Notes: a model not told the origin generated them from the letters alone. Counted from the stretch's first letter, positions 53,124 to 63,984 are shown. The stretch: DNA of 64,000 nucleotides from Bacteroidota bacterium (GCA_016845105.1 JAERTF010000142.1:45893-109892), one strand, 5' to 3'. Program-made: numbers and translations.

Positions 53124-54593
53124 ATGAAAAGAATTAGCATAATAATAGGAATCGTTTTAATATCAATGACATCCTTTGCACAATATGCCGACGATGCATT
53201 GAGGTTTTCACAGGTTTATTATCAAGGTACAGCACGAAGTATGGCAATTGGAGGTGCCATTGGTGCAATAGGGGCCGATTTTTCATCAGCAAGTGTAAAC
53301 CCAGCAGGGATGGGACTTTTTAGAAGTGGTGAGTTTTCAATCTCGCCTGAGGTTGCCAGCCGAAATATATCTTCAGTTTATAATGGCTCACTTTCAACAG
53401 GTTCAAGAGCAGTATTCAATTTGAGTAATTTGGGCTATGTTATGGTTAAACCGCTTGGAACAGGTAATGGCTGGAAATTTTTTCAGTTTGGAATGGGAAT
53501 GAATCGGTTGAATAATTTCAACTCTAGAAACTTTATGGCAGGAGAAAATGTTGAAAACTCAAAACTCGATGTGTATGCCGAACTAGCTGATGGTGATCCC
53601 GTTGAAAAGCTCGACGATTTCGAATTATATCCAGCCTGGGAGTGTTACTTGATAAACCCTGATGATCAAAACTATTATTATACTCCAGTACCCTATGGAG
53701 GAGTATTACAACAGCAAGTTATAAACACCAGAGGGTCTATTAATGAATGGCTATTTTCTTTTTCAGGAAACTATAATGATAAACTCTTTCTAGGAGCAAC
53801 CATTGGGCTACCCTATATCAGGTATTATAGAGAAACAGTTTATTCGGAATTTGACGTAGCTGATACAATTCCTTATTTCGATAATTGGAGTACTTCGGAA
53901 AACCTAACAACAACAGGTTGGGGTATTAACTTAAAACTTGGTGCAATCGCAAAGCCAACTGATTGGCTCCGAATAGGTGCTGCGTTTCATACACCAACTT
54001 ATTATTGGAGCATGAGTGATAGATGGTTTACAAATACAAGTTCATACTTACAGTTATACGAAAATGATTCTACTGATGAACTAATATGGGCAAATACTAC
54101 ATACGGATCACCAATTGGTGATTTTGATTATCATTTATCAACTCCCTTTAAGGCAATTGGAAGCATTGGATTGTTTGTAGGTGCACATGGTTTTATCTCC
54201 GCTGACTATGAATATGCAAATTATTCAACAGCAAAATTCTCAGCTCGAAGTTTTGGTTATGCTGATGTAAATTCTAACATTAAATCAGATTTTCAAGCTA
54301 CTCATAATTATAGAGTTGGCACAGAATGGCGATTTTCTAACTTTAGTTTTAGAGGAGGATATGCTCTTTATTCAAGCCCATATGCAAATAGCCTTAACGA
54401 TGGTAAACTCCAGTCTTTTTCAGGGGGAATAGGATATCGTACACGTGACTATTCCATTGACTTTGCATATGTTCAATCTCTAAAGGATGAGGATTACTAT
54501 ATGTATACTACTTATAACATAACTCCAAACCCAGTATCAAATAGTTATAAGACCCAATCATTTGTGCTAACCCTGAAGTGTTATATTGATTAG
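53124..54593 (+). CDS. OmpP1/FadL-like outer-membrane transporter
   Basis: A 489-residue outer-membrane barrel. Signal peptide about 1-20 (ends TSFAQ). The mature start 'DDALRFSQVYYQGTARSMAIGG' (in parts) and 'SASVNPAGMGLFRSGEFS' are the conserved hatch sequence of FadL/OmpP1-like proteins; the rest is alternating barrel strands ending in Phe/Tyr ('FVLTLKCYID'). Family members take up hydrophobic compounds; the substrate here is unknown. Confidence 0.88.
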   Translation: MKRISIIIGIVLISMTSFAQYADDALRFSQVYYQGTARSMAIGGAIGAIGADFSSASVNPAGMGLFRSGEFSISPEVASRNISSVYNGSLSTGSRAVFNLSNLGYVMVKPLGTGNGWKFFQFGMGMNRLNNFNSRNFMAGENVENSKLDVYAELADGDPVEKLDDFELYPAWECYLINPDDQNYYYTPVPYGGVLQQQVINTRGSINEWLFSFSGNYNDKLFLGATIGLPYIRYYRETVYSEFDVADTIPYFDNWSTSENLTTTGWGINLKLGAIAKPTDWLRIGAAFHTPTYYWSMSDRWFTNTSSYLQLYENDSTDELIWANTTYGSPIGDFDYHLSTPFKAIGSIGLFVGAHGFISADYEYANYSTAKFSARSFGYADVNSNIKSDFQATHNYRVGTEWRFSNFSFRGGYALYSSPYANSLNDGKLQSFSGGIGYRTRDYSIDFAYVQSLKDEDYYMYTTYNITPNPVSNSYKTQSFVLTLKCYID

Positions 54594-54742
54594 ATGTGTT
54601 TTATGCATCTGGTTTAAGTGCTATTCATAGTATTTTTAGTGCCCTTTTTAGTTTCATTCGGTTTCAAAAATCAATTGTTCTTAGCAGATTGCTTGATGTT
54701 TAATTGGTATTAAATATCCATTCCATAATAAATCAATATCCA

Positions 54743-54750
54743 TATCTTTG
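54743..54750 (+). promoter_or_regulatory. -7 element (TATCTTTG) upstream of the polytopic membrane protein
   Basis: TAnnTTTG 52 bases before ATG 54803. No TTG at proper spacing. Confidence 0.35.
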
Positions 54751-54802
54751 TGGAGTATATAATAACAAATGAATTTAAATATTGGTACAACTCAATTCTG
54801 AT

Positions 54803-56110
54803 ATGAAATCAAAGTTTACTCCCTCAAACGTAGCATTAATCCTAATAATGATATTAATGCTAGTAGTAACATCAAACCTAAATTGGGGAAAAAAAAGTTG
54901 GGTTGGGATAATCGAAGCAGATGCCAAAGGATATTATGCTTATTTACCAGCGATATTTATATACAATGATTTAAATTTTGGTTTCTTTGAAAAAATTGAA
55001 AAAGATAAATATTATAGCGAAAACCTTTATTACGACTACAGGGCGTGGTACAGTGGAAATGTGATTAATAAGTATTATTGTGGGACTGCAATTGCTGAAT
55101 TACCATTTTTTCTTATTGCTCATTTTTCAGCAAATGTATTTGGATATGAAAATGATGGCTACTCAAAGATATATTTGGTTCTTATATCAATAGCTGCCTG
55201 GTTCTATTTATTTGTTGGATTAGCATATTTAATTGGAATATTGGGATTGTACAATATTTCAGAATGGCATAAGATATTAACCATACTAGCAGCTCTTTTT
55301 GGAACTAATTTGTTTTATTATACAGTGGGTGAAGCCGGAATGTCACACATATTTTCCTTTGCTTTTTTCTCAATGTTTTTTTATTATGCACGTTTATACT
55401 TTACTGATTTTAAAGCTAAGTATATACTATTATTGGCAATACTTTTAGGTATTATTGTCTTGATTAGACCGTTGAATATATTGATTTTCTTAATTCTCCC
55501 ATTTACTTCAGGAAGCTATAAAAGCTTAAAAGATGGTTTCATAACCGCAACTAAAAATAGTTTCTGGTTATTGGGAAGTGTGCTTGTTTTTATAGCCATA
55601 GTTGCTATTCAATTTTTTATATACAAAATTTCCACTGGTCATTTCTTTGTTGATTCATATGGTGAAGAGGGGTTTAATTTTCTTGATCCTCATATATTTG
55701 ATATACTGTTTAGTTATCGAAAAGGACTATTTCTATACACTCCTATGTATTTAATATCTTTAGCTGGTGGATATTTCCTGTGGAAAAAATCGAAGTTTGA
55801 GTTTTATTCGATGTTTGGTTTTCTATCAGTAATTACATATATAATATCATCATGGTGGATGTGGTACTATGGAGGTAGTTATTCTTCAAGGGTTTATGTA
55901 GAGTATATTCCTTTCTTTATGATATTACTGGCAATAACACTTAAAGAAATAAATGGTAAGTTTTTGAAACGATTATATATATCAACTATACTATTGCTCA
56001 TAGTTTTTTGTCAGATACAAACATTCCAGTATAGGTACTATCACATTCATTGGTCGGAAATGAATAAAGAGAAGTATTGGGATGTTTTTTTGAGGGTTGA
56101 CAAGTTGTAA
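54803..56110 (+). CDS. Polytopic membrane protein, GT-C glycosyltransferase-like
   Basis: A 435-residue integral membrane protein with about ten hydrophobic segments. The first loop after TM1 contains 'GIIEADAKGYYAYLPAIF', with an acidic motif (E-x-D) of the sort seen in the first periplasmic loop of GT-C polyprenyl-phosphate-sugar transferases. The fold assignment is tentative and the substrate unknown. ATG 54803 preferred over a TTG seven codons upstream. Confidence 0.7.
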   Translation: MKSKFTPSNVALILIMILMLVVTSNLNWGKKSWVGIIEADAKGYYAYLPAIFIYNDLNFGFFEKIEKDKYYSENLYYDYRAWYSGNVINKYYCGTAIAELPFFLIAHFSANVFGYENDGYSKIYLVLISIAAWFYLFVGLAYLIGILGLYNISEWHKILTILAALFGTNLFYYTVGEAGMSHIFSFAFFSMFFYYARLYFTDFKAKYILLLAILLGIIVLIRPLNILIFLILPFTSGSYKSLKDGFITATKNSFWLLGSVLVFIAIVAIQFFIYKISTGHFFVDSYGEEGFNFLDPHIFDILFSYRKGLFLYTPMYLISLAGGYFLWKKSKFEFYSMFGFLSVITYIISSWWMWYYGGSYSSRVYVEYIPFFMILLAITLKEINGKFLKRLYISTILLLIVFCQIQTFQYRYYHIHWSEMNKEKYWDVFLRVDKL

Positions 56111-56115
56111 ACTAC

Positions 56116-56628
56116 CTAATCATACCAACTTGCATACATATTGTAGTTAGTAGAAATGCGATTTATTTCTCCTTCAAGTAATTCTGTGTCAACGGATTTA
56201 ATAAGTTTACCCGGTACACCAGCATAAACACTTCCTGATTCTATTACTGTATTTTTCGAAATCACAGCCCCAGCCGCAACAACAGAATTACTTTCCACCA
56301 CAACACCATCCATTAATATGGCTCCCATTCCAATGAGTACATTGTCATGAATTGTACAACCATGTATTATTGCCGAGTGAGCAATGGATACATTATTGCC
56401 GATGCTAACTGGTGCTTTTTGATAAGTGCAATGAATAACCACATTGTCCTGAATATTTACGTTATCACCAATTCTTATGTAGTGAACATCACCTCGAACT
56501 ACGGCGTTAAACCAAATACTGCAATCTTTACCGATTTGTACATCTCCGGTTATGGTAGCATTGTCAGCTATAAAACATTTTTCGCCCCATTGTGGCATTA
56601 TACCTTTTACTGATTTTATTGTTGGCAT
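56116..56628 (-). CDS. Gamma-class carbonic anhydrase-like hexapeptide protein
   Basis: A 170-residue left-handed beta-helix protein. Hexapeptide repeats include 'ITGDVQIGKDCSIWFNAVVRGD', read in parts, and 'IGDNVNIQDNVVIHC'; metal-type His residues appear in 'HCTYQKAPVSIG', 'SIAHSAIIHGCTI'. This is the gamma-CA/YrdA family; carbonic anhydrase activity is not certain. Starts six bases after nadB stops, so the two form an operon. Confidence 0.9.
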   Translation of the reverse strand: MPTIKSVKGIMPQWGEKCFIADNATITGDVQIGKDCSIWFNAVVRGDVHYIRIGDNVNIQDNVVIHCTYQKAPVSIGNNVSIAHSAIIHGCTIHDNVLIGMGAILMDGVVVESNSVVAAGAVISKNTVIESGSVYAGVPGKLIKSVDTELLEGEINRISTNYNMYASWYD

Positions 56629-56634
56629 CTTCTA

Positions 56635-58194
56635 TTATTTTGGATAGTCAATATTACAATGCAAGCCAATACTTTCTTTACGTTGCATTGCTAATCGTAT
56701 TATTAAATGGGCCACATTAATCATATTTCTTAATTCACAAATCGGCTCTGATACAATCGATTTGTCAAAAAGATCTTCAGTTTCTTCATATATAATATTA
56801 AGCCTGTCAAGTGCTCTTTTAAGTCTTAAGTTCGATCTAACAATACCAACATAGTTACTCATTATGGATTGCAGTTCTTTTTTCGATTGTGTGATAAGTA
56901 TCATTTCTTCGTTTAGTACGGTCCCTTCATCATTCCAGTCAGGAATTCCTTTTTCGAAATCGACGGAAGCTATATTTGAGCTAGCGGCTTTGGCAGCACG
57001 GTGAGAAAATACAGCAGATTCAAGCAGAGAGTTTGATGCTAGCCTATTGGCACCATGAAGGCCAGTATTGGCTACTTCTCCAGCAGCAAATAAATTATGT
57101 ATACTAGTTTCACCATCCTTATTTGTTATTATTCCACCACACGAATAATGTGCCGCTGGTACTATCGGAATCTTATCCTTAGTGATGTCAATACCTATAC
57201 TTAAACATTTCGCATAAATAGTTGGAAAATGACGTATTATTTCATCTTTACTAATCATTTTTGGGTCAAGATAAGCAAACTCATCACCACTTAATTTTAG
57301 TTCATTATCAATGGCACGTGCTACAATATCGCGAGGAGCTAAAGAACCCCTGCTATCATATTTATGCATAAAAGAATCACCACTTTTTGTAACCAATTCG
57401 GCTCCAGCACCACGCATTGCTTCAGTAATTAAAAATGAGGGTTTCTCACCAGGGTTATATAGAGATGTGGGGTGAAATTGAACAAATTCGAGGTTGTCAA
57501 TCTGAGCTTTAGCTCGATAGGCCATGGCAACTCCATCACCTGTTGACAATGTAGGGTTTGTTGTAGTTTGATATATATTACCAATTCCCCCAGTTGCCAG
57601 CATTGTAGTTTTTGCAAGCAAAGTAATAATGTTTCCGTTATTCTTGTTTAAAGCATAAGCACCAAAACAAGTAATATCTTTATCCTTTCGTTTAACTAGT
57701 TTACCAAGATGATGTTGTGTTATAAGATCTATGGCCAAATGGTTTTCGAGTATAGTTATATTTTTGTGATTTCTAACTTTTTTACTAAGGGCTCGCTGAA
57801 TTTCATTTCCCGTATTATCCTTATGATGTAGTATTCGGTATTCGGAATGCCCGCCTTCTTTGGCTAGACTATATTTGCCTGTTGATTCTTTGTCAAACTG
57901 AGTTCCCCAGTCAGCTAATTCTTTAATCCTTTCGGTTGATTCTGTTATGGCGATTCTTACGATTTCCTCTTTATTTAAACCCGCTCCTGCATTAATTGTG
58001 TCTTTAATATGTTTCTCATAATTGTCGGGGTCGTACATTACAGCGGCTATTCCTCCTTGTGCATATCGAGTAGCTGTTTCATCCATATTTATCTTTGAAA
58101 GAATACACACTCTTCCGAAAGGTGCAACTTTTAGTGCATAAATCAGGCCAGCCATACCGCTGCCAATCACCAGGAAATCAACTTTATTATTCAT
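56635..58194 (-). CDS. nadB: L-aspartate oxidase
   Basis: A 519-residue FAD enzyme that starts de novo NAD synthesis by oxidising aspartate to iminoaspartate. FAD motif 'VIGSGMAGLIYAL' at the N-terminus, 'SKINMDETATRYAQGGIAAV', 'EFVQFHPTSLY', 'EAMRGAGAELV', and 'AAGEVANTGLHGANRLASNSL' (last in part). Length is normal. nadA and nadC are not in this window. Operon with the gamma-CA gene. Confidence 0.96.
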   Translation of the reverse strand: MNNKVDFLVIGSGMAGLIYALKVAPFGRVCILSKINMDETATRYAQGGIAAVMYDPDNYEKHIKDTINAGAGLNKEEIVRIAITESTERIKELADWGTQFDKESTGKYSLAKEGGHSEYRILHHKDNTGNEIQRALSKKVRNHKNITILENHLAIDLITQHHLGKLVKRKDKDITCFGAYALNKNNGNIITLLAKTTMLATGGIGNIYQTTTNPTLSTGDGVAMAYRAKAQIDNLEFVQFHPTSLYNPGEKPSFLITEAMRGAGAELVTKSGDSFMHKYDSRGSLAPRDIVARAIDNELKLSGDEFAYLDPKMISKDEIIRHFPTIYAKCLSIGIDITKDKIPIVPAAHYSCGGIITNKDGETSIHNLFAAGEVANTGLHGANRLASNSLLESAVFSHRAAKAASSNIASVDFEKGIPDWNDEGTVLNEEMILITQSKKELQSIMSNYVGIVRSNLRLKRALDRLNIIYEETEDLFDKSIVSEPICELRNMINVAHLIIRLAMQRKESIGLHCNIDYPK

Positions 58195-58207
58195 CGATAT
58201 TTTTTTG

Positions 58208-58215
58208 CAAAGTTA
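58208..58215 (-). promoter_or_regulatory. -7 element (TAACTTTG) of nadB
   Basis: TAnnTTTG on the minus strand, 13 bases before the ATG at 58194; a TTG (58243-58241) is 25 bp upstream. Confidence 0.45.
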
Positions 58216-58290
58216 ATAATTAGTTGGTGAAAATAGCTTTCAAAAACAATCATCATTACCTCTTTTTGAATGACGATTATCACAATGTAT

Positions 58291-59454
58291 TTAGCTGCTT
58301 ACTGAATGCTTTTTTAGATAAAAAACAGATGGAATAGCACCAATAGCTAAAAATGCAGCTATTTGGAGAGTTAGGTCAAGTCCAATAACATCCCCTAGTA
58401 TACCTGTAAATATTACAGCTAATGCATTGGTAGCAAAATTTATAGTTGTAAATCCGGCATTCATCATGGCAGGTTGATTTGAGCCTTGTTCAAGCACGAG
58501 TGCTAATAACACTGGTGATGTAGCATAAAGAACAATACCCAAAAGTAACAGTAGAATCATTTGTATCACAACACCAGAAAACACAAATATCAACATGAGA
58601 ATTGGTGATATAATTGCCAAAATTAGCAATGATCTAAACCTGCCGATTTTATCAGATATACCACCCATAATAAAACTTCCAAAAGCTGCTGCCCCTTGTA
58701 GTATAGAAAGTGCTGCTGCTCCGGTCATTAGGCTACTTCCTTTGAGTCCCATGTAGGTAGGTAAAAAAGTAGCCAATGATCCTTTCATTAATGAACGAAA
58801 TAGCATGTATAAAGTAAGAGCAATAAAGAAATATCGATATTCCCTTATTGTGCTCCACCAGTTTATCGGTTTTGGTCCTGTGCTTGCAATTTTTTGATAT
58901 GGAATGTTTTCAATAATAAAGTACAAAGTTAATCCCGAAGCAAGGGCCGGAAATATTAATCTCCAGGTTCCTGCCAATTGCCAGTATGAAACCGCACTTA
59001 CAATTATTATAGGTCCAAGCATTCGTGCAGCTTCTCCTCCAAGCATATACCAACTCATACCTTTTCCGGCATTTTTTCCAGAAAAATACTTAATCATAAC
59101 TGGTGCAGTGACGTGAAACGATGCAGAGCAAAATCCAATTGTAATTAATAAGATACCCAGTATAATTGTGTTTGGAGTAAGTCCAATTAAACTACCACAT
59201 ATTCCTGTTATTACAGGTGCAAGAATTATTATCCATCTCCAAGGTAATTTGTGGGCAACTGCTCCAATAAACAAACTTAAAAATGATGGTAACCGTTGTA
59301 CCAATGTGAGTATACTTGCTCCCGATAACGAAAGCCCAAATTTGTCAATGATTAATGGCAGTAAAGGTGCCAGAAAAGATGAATAAACATCGTGGACAAA
59401 ATGAGAAGAAGAAATTGTAGCTACTTTTGAGCTCTTAAATACACCTTGTTTCAA
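58291..59454 (-). CDS. MFS transporter, fosmidomycin-resistance (Fsr)-like
   Basis: A 387-residue MFS permease with 12 predicted helices. The N-terminal 'SSHFVHDVYSSFLAPLLPLI' and the loop 'RLPSFLSLFIGAVAHK' are those of Fsr-like exporters. The start is TTG at 59454, 18 bases after the odhB stop, so it is the third gene of the odhA-odhB unit. The exported compound is not known; drug resistance is not implied by sequence alone. Confidence 0.85.
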   Translation of the reverse strand: MKQGVFKSSKVATISSSHFVHDVYSSFLAPLLPLIIDKFGLSLSGASILTLVQRLPSFLSLFIGAVAHKLPWRWIIILAPVITGICGSLIGLTPNTIILGILLITIGFCSASFHVTAPVMIKYFSGKNAGKGMSWYMLGGEAARMLGPIIIVSAVSYWQLAGTWRLIFPALASGLTLYFIIENIPYQKIASTGPKPINWWSTIREYRYFFIALTLYMLFRSLMKGSLATFLPTYMGLKGSSLMTGAAALSILQGAAAFGSFIMGGISDKIGRFRSLLILAIISPILMLIFVFSGVVIQMILLLLLGIVLYATSPVLLALVLEQGSNQPAMMNAGFTTINFATNALAVIFTGILGDVIGLDLTLQIAAFLAIGAIPSVFYLKKHSVSS

Positions 59455-59472
59455 ACCAAGATAGTTAAAGAT

Positions 59473-60732
59473 TTAAATGCCGAGTAGAACTTCTATGGGA
59501 TCTTTAGATCCAAAAAGCATTTTTTCAGGGTTTTCAAGCATTTCTTTAACTTTTACTAAAAATCCAACAGACTCTCTACCATCAATTATTCTGTGATCGT
59601 ATGACATGGCTATGTACATCATTGGATGGATTTCTACTTTTCCATTAACGGCAATAGGTCTTTCAACAATATTATGCATCCCAAGTATTGCACTCTGAGG
59701 TGGGTTTAGGATTGGTGTTGACATCATTGAACCAAATACGCCACCATTTGTGATTGTAAAGGTTCCACCGGTCATTTCATCTAAAGTTAGTTTATTATCG
59801 CGTGCTTTGATGGCTAATTTCTTTATTTCTTGCTCAATTTGGGCTAGGCTCATCATCTCCGCATTTCGTAGTACAGGAACTACCAGGCCTTTTGGTGCAC
59901 TTATAGCAATGCTTATATCCACATAATCAAAGCTTATTATTTCGTCGTTATTTATTTGTGAGTTAACTTGAGGAAAAGATGCCATCGCTTCTGTTACAGC
60001 TTTTGTAAAGAATGACATAAAGCCCAAATTCACATCATGCTGTTTTATAAATGGTTCTTTATACTTTTTGCGGATCGACATAATTGGCGTCATATTCACT
60101 TCATTAAAAGTAGTGAGCATTGCCGTTTCATTTTTAACAGAAACCAATCTCTGAGATAGCTTTTTCCTAAGCATACTCATTTTTGTATTCTTGCTGTCGC
60201 GTACCCCATTCCATGAAGTTGAGGTATTTGTATTTTTTGTCAGGTTTTTGCCATCATTGTTTTCAATATAATACTCGATATCTTTTTTCCCTATTCGCTG
60301 TTGTTTAAAGAAATCAATAATATCCGATTCGCTAATGTTACTACTTTTCATCAATTTGCGAGCAAGAGGTGAAACAATCAACTCTTCATTAACTTGATTC
60401 TTTTTGTCTTCAACTGTATCATCAGGACTTTCTTGCTTGGGTTCTTCTGTTTTTTCAGGTTCTTTATTAGCCCCTTTTTCAGAAACGACGCCTTTTTCCT
60501 CGGTATCTATCAATGCAATAACCGTATTAATTTCTACTGTTTCACCTTCTTCAACAAGTATCTGTATTTTGCCACTTGCTTGCGATGCAACACTAAGAGT
60601 AGCTTTATCCGAATCAACCTCTACTACATCCTGATTTTCTTCAACTTGCTCACCATTAGCTACAAGCCAGCCTGCGATTTGTACTTCGGTAATTGATTCT
60701 CCAGGACTTGGGACTATAATTTCAACTTTCAT
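59473..60732 (-). CDS. odhB: Dihydrolipoyl succinyltransferase (E2 of 2-oxoglutarate dehydrogenase)
   Basis: A 419-residue E2. One lipoyl domain (about 1-78) with the lipoylated Lys in '[11 protein letters not shown]', a charged linker, a peripheral-subunit-binding domain ('[18 protein letters not shown]' start), and a catalytic domain with '[15 protein letters not shown]' and the active-site '[13 protein letters not shown]'. It moves succinyl groups to CoA. Partner of E1 upstream; no E3 gene in the unit. Confidence 0.95.
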   Translation of the reverse strand: MKVEIIVPSPGESITEVQIAGWLVANGEQVEENQDVVEVDSDKATLSVASQASGKIQILVEEGETVEINTVIALIDTEEKGVVSEKGANKEPEKTEEPKQESPDDTVEDKKNQVNEELIVSPLARKLMKSSNISESDIIDFFKQQRIGKKDIEYYIENNDGKNLTKNTNTSTSWNGVRDSKNTKMSMLRKKLSQRLVSVKNETAMLTTFNEVNMTPIMSIRKKYKEPFIKQHDVNLGFMSFFTKAVTEAMASFPQVNSQINNDEIISFDYVDISIAISAPKGLVVPVLRNAEMMSLAQIEQEIKKLAIKARDNKLTLDEMTGGTFTITNGGVFGSMMSTPILNPPQSAILGMHNIVERPIAVNGKVEIHPMMYIAMSYDHRIIDGRESVGFLVKVKEMLENPEKMLFGSKDPIEVLLGI

Positions 60733-60788
60733 GGATATTATATTATCGGTTATTTTATCGCTTAAATTTTTATTTTTTCCAGTAATTA

Positions 60789-63641
60789 TTATTTAAGTGG
60801 GTTTACACCTGAATGATACTTACTATTAACTCTATTAAGATTTAAGTCTTGTAATTCTTTTTCAAATGATTTCCATTTATTACCAATGCATGCCATCTTA
60901 CACTCATTATTAATATACGGGCAATTACATAAATCGAAAACCTTGTCAATGATTTTCTGTTGTCTTATTATATGGAATTTATTTGACCCTGTTGCTGGGC
61001 TTCCACTTGCAGGTCTTGATATTACCCTAATGTTAATCTCAGGAAACAGCACGTTATAAATAAATTCCCAAGCTCCCATATTGGCAGGTTCTTCTTGCGC
61101 CCATAAATATGACTTTACATTTTTATATCTGCTTAAGATTTTGCTTAATTGATGTAATGGAAATGGATAAAGTTGTTCAATCCTCAATAATGCAATTGAA
61201 GTATTTTTCTGATTTTCTTTTTCCCGTAATAATTCATAATAAATTTTACCTGTACAAAGAACTATTCTTTCAATTTTTTCAGGAGACGTTGTTGGATCGT
61301 CTATAATTTCTTTAAATCCACCCTCAGTAAACTCATTTGTAGTTGAAATACACTGTGGATGTCTCAACAAGCTTTTGGGAGTAAAAATAATAAGTGGCTT
61401 TCTAAAAGGTCTGAATAGTTGACGACGAAGAATATGGAAAAAATTAGCTGGAGTAGTGCAATTAGCTATCTGCATATTATTATCAGCGCAAAGCAGTAAA
61501 TATCTCTCCATTCTTGCAGATGAATGTTCTGGACCTTGGCCTTCATAACCATGTGGAAGTAGTACAACTAAGTCATTCATTACATTCCACTTATCCTCGG
61601 CGCTGCTAATAAACTGATCAAAAATTACCTGTGCGGTATTTGCAAAGTCACCAAACTGTGCTTCCCAAATGGTAAGTTTATTGGGAGAAGCCAACGAATA
61701 ACCATATTCAAAACCAAGCACACCATATTCTGATAGGCTTGAATTATAGATTTCAAAAGAAGCTTGTTTTGGATCAATGTTTTGCAATGGAATATATGTG
61801 TTATTGGAATCTTCAATTCTTAAAACAGCATGTCGATGTGAGAATGTACCCCTTTCAACATCCTGACCACTTATACGAACCGGGATACTCGAATTAACCA
61901 AGCTTGCATATGCAAGCAATTCACCCATCGCCCAGTCGAATTTACCTTCATCCAAAAACATATCCTTTCGCTGTTTTTGAAGTCGAACTGTTTTACGAAA
62001 GAATTTTTTGCTTTTCGGCAGATCTGTTAGTCGGGTTACAAGTTTCTCGAATTCCTTGGTAACTATAGCTGTATTGGGTGAAGAAACAAAATCATCATCT
62101 TTGGCTTTAGTAATTCCTTTCCAGGTTTCTGATAAAAAACTATCTATTGTTGTTTTTTTTGAAGTTTTACTTTCCTGATAGTTTGTCTCTAATTTTTTTA
62201 GAAAGATATTTTCGTCAGTTTTACATGTTTCCTCGGTAGCAATACCTTGATTAATTAATTGTTTTTTGTAAATTAAATAAGGATTAGGGTGTTTTTCAAT
62301 TGCTTTGTAGAGCAGAGGCTGGGTAAATCTTGGCTCATCTCCTTCATTATGTCCATATCTTCTATAGCACAAAATATCTATAAAAACATCTTTCTTAAAT
62401 TTATTTCTGAACTCCATTGCAGTTTGAATACTATAAACAAGAGCTTCGGGGTCGTCACCATTTACGTGAAATACTGGTGAAAGTGTAGTTTTTGCAATAT
62501 CTGTACAATAAGTACTGGAACGAGCATCAAGGTAATCCGTTGTAAAACCAATTTGATTATTAATAACCAAATGAACTGTTCCTCCAGTTGTATATCCTTT
62601 TAGATCTTGCATTTGAAGTACCTCATAAACAACGCCTTGTCCAGCAACTGAAGCATCGCCATGTATTAATATGGGTGCAATATTGTGTGAGTCACCATTA
62701 TATATTTCGTCAATTTTAGCTCTGGTAATACCTTCTACAACGGGGTCAACAGCTTCAAGGTGAGAAGGGTTTGGTGCCAAGGTGAATTTTATATTTTTAC
62801 CTGTGCTGCTTTTTCTATTAATGGTATAGCCCAAGTGATACTTTACATCTCCCAATAATCCCTCATCATCATATTCAATTCCTTCAAATTCAGAAAAAAC
62901 ATTTTTAAACGGCTTTCTGAGAATATTTACAAGAACATTTAGTCGTCCCCGATGGGGCATTCCTATAATAAACTCTTTAATCCCCATTTCAGATCCTTTT
63001 TCCATAATTGCATCAAGAGCAGGAATAAGTGCTTCTGCTCCTTCAAGAGAGAAGCGCTTCTGACCAGGAAACTTTTTTTGTAAAAAGGACTCAAACATTA
63101 CTGATCTTCGAAGCTTTTCAAGAATGTATAGTTTTTCATCCTTTGAGTAGACCGGACTATTTTGTGTATTTTCAAATTTACTTTGTAACCATTTTACAAT
63201 ATTTAGGTCTCTGATAAATAGAAACTCAACACCAATGGATTTGCAATAGGTTTTTTCAAGAAAAGAAATAATATCCCTAAGCTTTGAAGCACCAATGCCT
63301 ATTTTATGTCCTGCTTCAAAAGTTCTTTCGAGGTCAGCTTCTACTAAGTCATAGTTTTTAATATTTAAATCAGGACTATATTCTCTGCGTTTTCTAACAG
63401 GGTTTGTTTTTGTAAAAAGATGGCCCCTTCTACGATAGTCGTTAATTAAATTAATAACCTTAAACTCATCCGAACCTATACTTTCATTTTGCGAAGAAGA
63501 ATAATTTTTTGTTGCAAAGTCCATTCCTTCAAAAAAACTCTTCCACCCTTCATCAAGTTCAGAAGGTGATTCTTTGTACTTTTTGTAGAGATCCTCAATT
63601 ATTGCAGGGTCAGAATTGTTTAAATAGTTATATCTATCCAT
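60789..63641 (-). CDS. odhA: 2-oxoglutarate dehydrogenase E1, with Cys-rich C-terminal tail
   Basis: A 950-residue thiamine-diphosphate enzyme that decarboxylates 2-oxoglutarate. The N-terminal '[20 protein letters not shown]' is the E2-binding region; '[15 protein letters not shown]', '[17 protein letters not shown]' and '[17 protein letters not shown]' belong to the catalytic core, and '[15 protein letters not shown]' is the usual end. Beyond it 47 extra residues (904-950) contain C905-x-C907-x6-C914-x3-C918, which could bind metal. First gene of the odhA-odhB-MFS unit. Confidence 0.95.
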   Translation of the reverse strand: MDRYNYLNNSDPAIIEDLYKKYKESPSELDEGWKSFFEGMDFATKNYSSSQNESIGSDEFKVINLINDYRRRGHLFTKTNPVRKRREYSPDLNIKNYDLVEADLERTFEAGHKIGIGASKLRDIISFLEKTYCKSIGVEFLFIRDLNIVKWLQSKFENTQNSPVYSKDEKLYILEKLRRSVMFESFLQKKFPGQKRFSLEGAEALIPALDAIMEKGSEMGIKEFIIGMPHRGRLNVLVNILRKPFKNVFSEFEGIEYDDEGLLGDVKYHLGYTINRKSSTGKNIKFTLAPNPSHLEAVDPVVEGITRAKIDEIYNGDSHNIAPILIHGDASVAGQGVVYEVLQMQDLKGYTTGGTVHLVINNQIGFTTDYLDARSSTYCTDIAKTTLSPVFHVNGDDPEALVYSIQTAMEFRNKFKKDVFIDILCYRRYGHNEGDEPRFTQPLLYKAIEKHPNPYLIYKKQLINQGIATEETCKTDENIFLKKLETNYQESKTSKKTTIDSFLSETWKGITKAKDDDFVSSPNTAIVTKEFEKLVTRLTDLPKSKKFFRKTVRLQKQRKDMFLDEGKFDWAMGELLAYASLVNSSIPVRISGQDVERGTFSHRHAVLRIEDSNNTYIPLQNIDPKQASFEIYNSSLSEYGVLGFEYGYSLASPNKLTIWEAQFGDFANTAQVIFDQFISSAEDKWNVMNDLVVLLPHGYEGQGPEHSSARMERYLLLCADNNMQIANCTTPANFFHILRRQLFRPFRKPLIIFTPKSLLRHPQCISTTNEFTEGGFKEIIDDPTTSPEKIERIVLCTGKIYYELLREKENQKNTSIALLRIEQLYPFPLHQLSKILSRYKNVKSYLWAQEEPANMGAWEFIYNVLFPEINIRVISRPASGSPATGSNKFHIIRQQKIIDKVFDLCNCPYINNECKMACIGNKWKSFEKELQDLNLNRVNSKYHSGVNPLK

Positions 63642-63695
63642 TTTTCCAGGGTAATATTATCAATAATCCAGATTTATATTAGAAGTAGATTGTAT

Positions 63696-63703
63696 CAAAA
63701 TTA
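63696..63703 (-). promoter_or_regulatory. -7 element (TAATTTTG) of the odhA operon
   Basis: TAnnTTTG on the minus strand, 54 bases before the ATG at 63641. No TTG at proper spacing. Confidence 0.4.
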
Positions 63704-63757
63704 ATATTTCTAATAATACGAAACTTAATTTAGAAAGATTCAAAATAACAAATTATG

Positions 63758-63800
63758 CTAAAAAAAATCCCGACAAACCATTGTTAGGTGTCGGGATTCT
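63758..63800 (-). terminator. Terminator of the ferredoxin gene
   Basis: Perfect 10-bp stem 'aatcccgaca' (63766-63775) / 'tgtcgggatt' (63789-63798); on the minus strand T-run follows. A T7 run on the plus strand makes it potentially bidirectional. Confidence 0.9.
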
Positions 63801-63816
63801 GTTTTTTTGTTACTAA

Positions 63817-63984
63817 CTATTCAGGGTGAATTGCTTCAACCGGACATACGTCAGCACATGCACCACAGTCGGTACATAGGTCTGGGTCTATTACATAAAT
63901 ATCACCTTCAGTAATTGCCTCAACCGGACATTCATCGATACAAGTACCACATGCAGTACAATCGTCTGTTATTTTATAAGCCAT
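63817..63984 (-). CDS. 2x[4Fe-4S] ferredoxin
   Basis: A 55-residue ferredoxin with two complete cluster motifs, C9-x2-C12-x2-C15-x3-C19-P and C37-x2-C40-x2-C43-x3-C47-P, in the sequence 'CTACGTCIDECPVEAI' and 'CTDCGACADVCPVEAI'. It is a low-potential electron carrier of the clostridial type, as used with 2-oxoacid:ferredoxin oxidoreductases or hydrogenases, which suggests some anaerobic or microaerobic metabolism. ATG 63984 and TAG 63817-63819; the terminator follows. The promoter lies at or beyond the window edge. Confidence 0.93.
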   Translation of the reverse strand: MAYKITDDCTACGTCIDECPVEAITEGDIYVIDPDLCTDCGACADVCPVEAIHPE

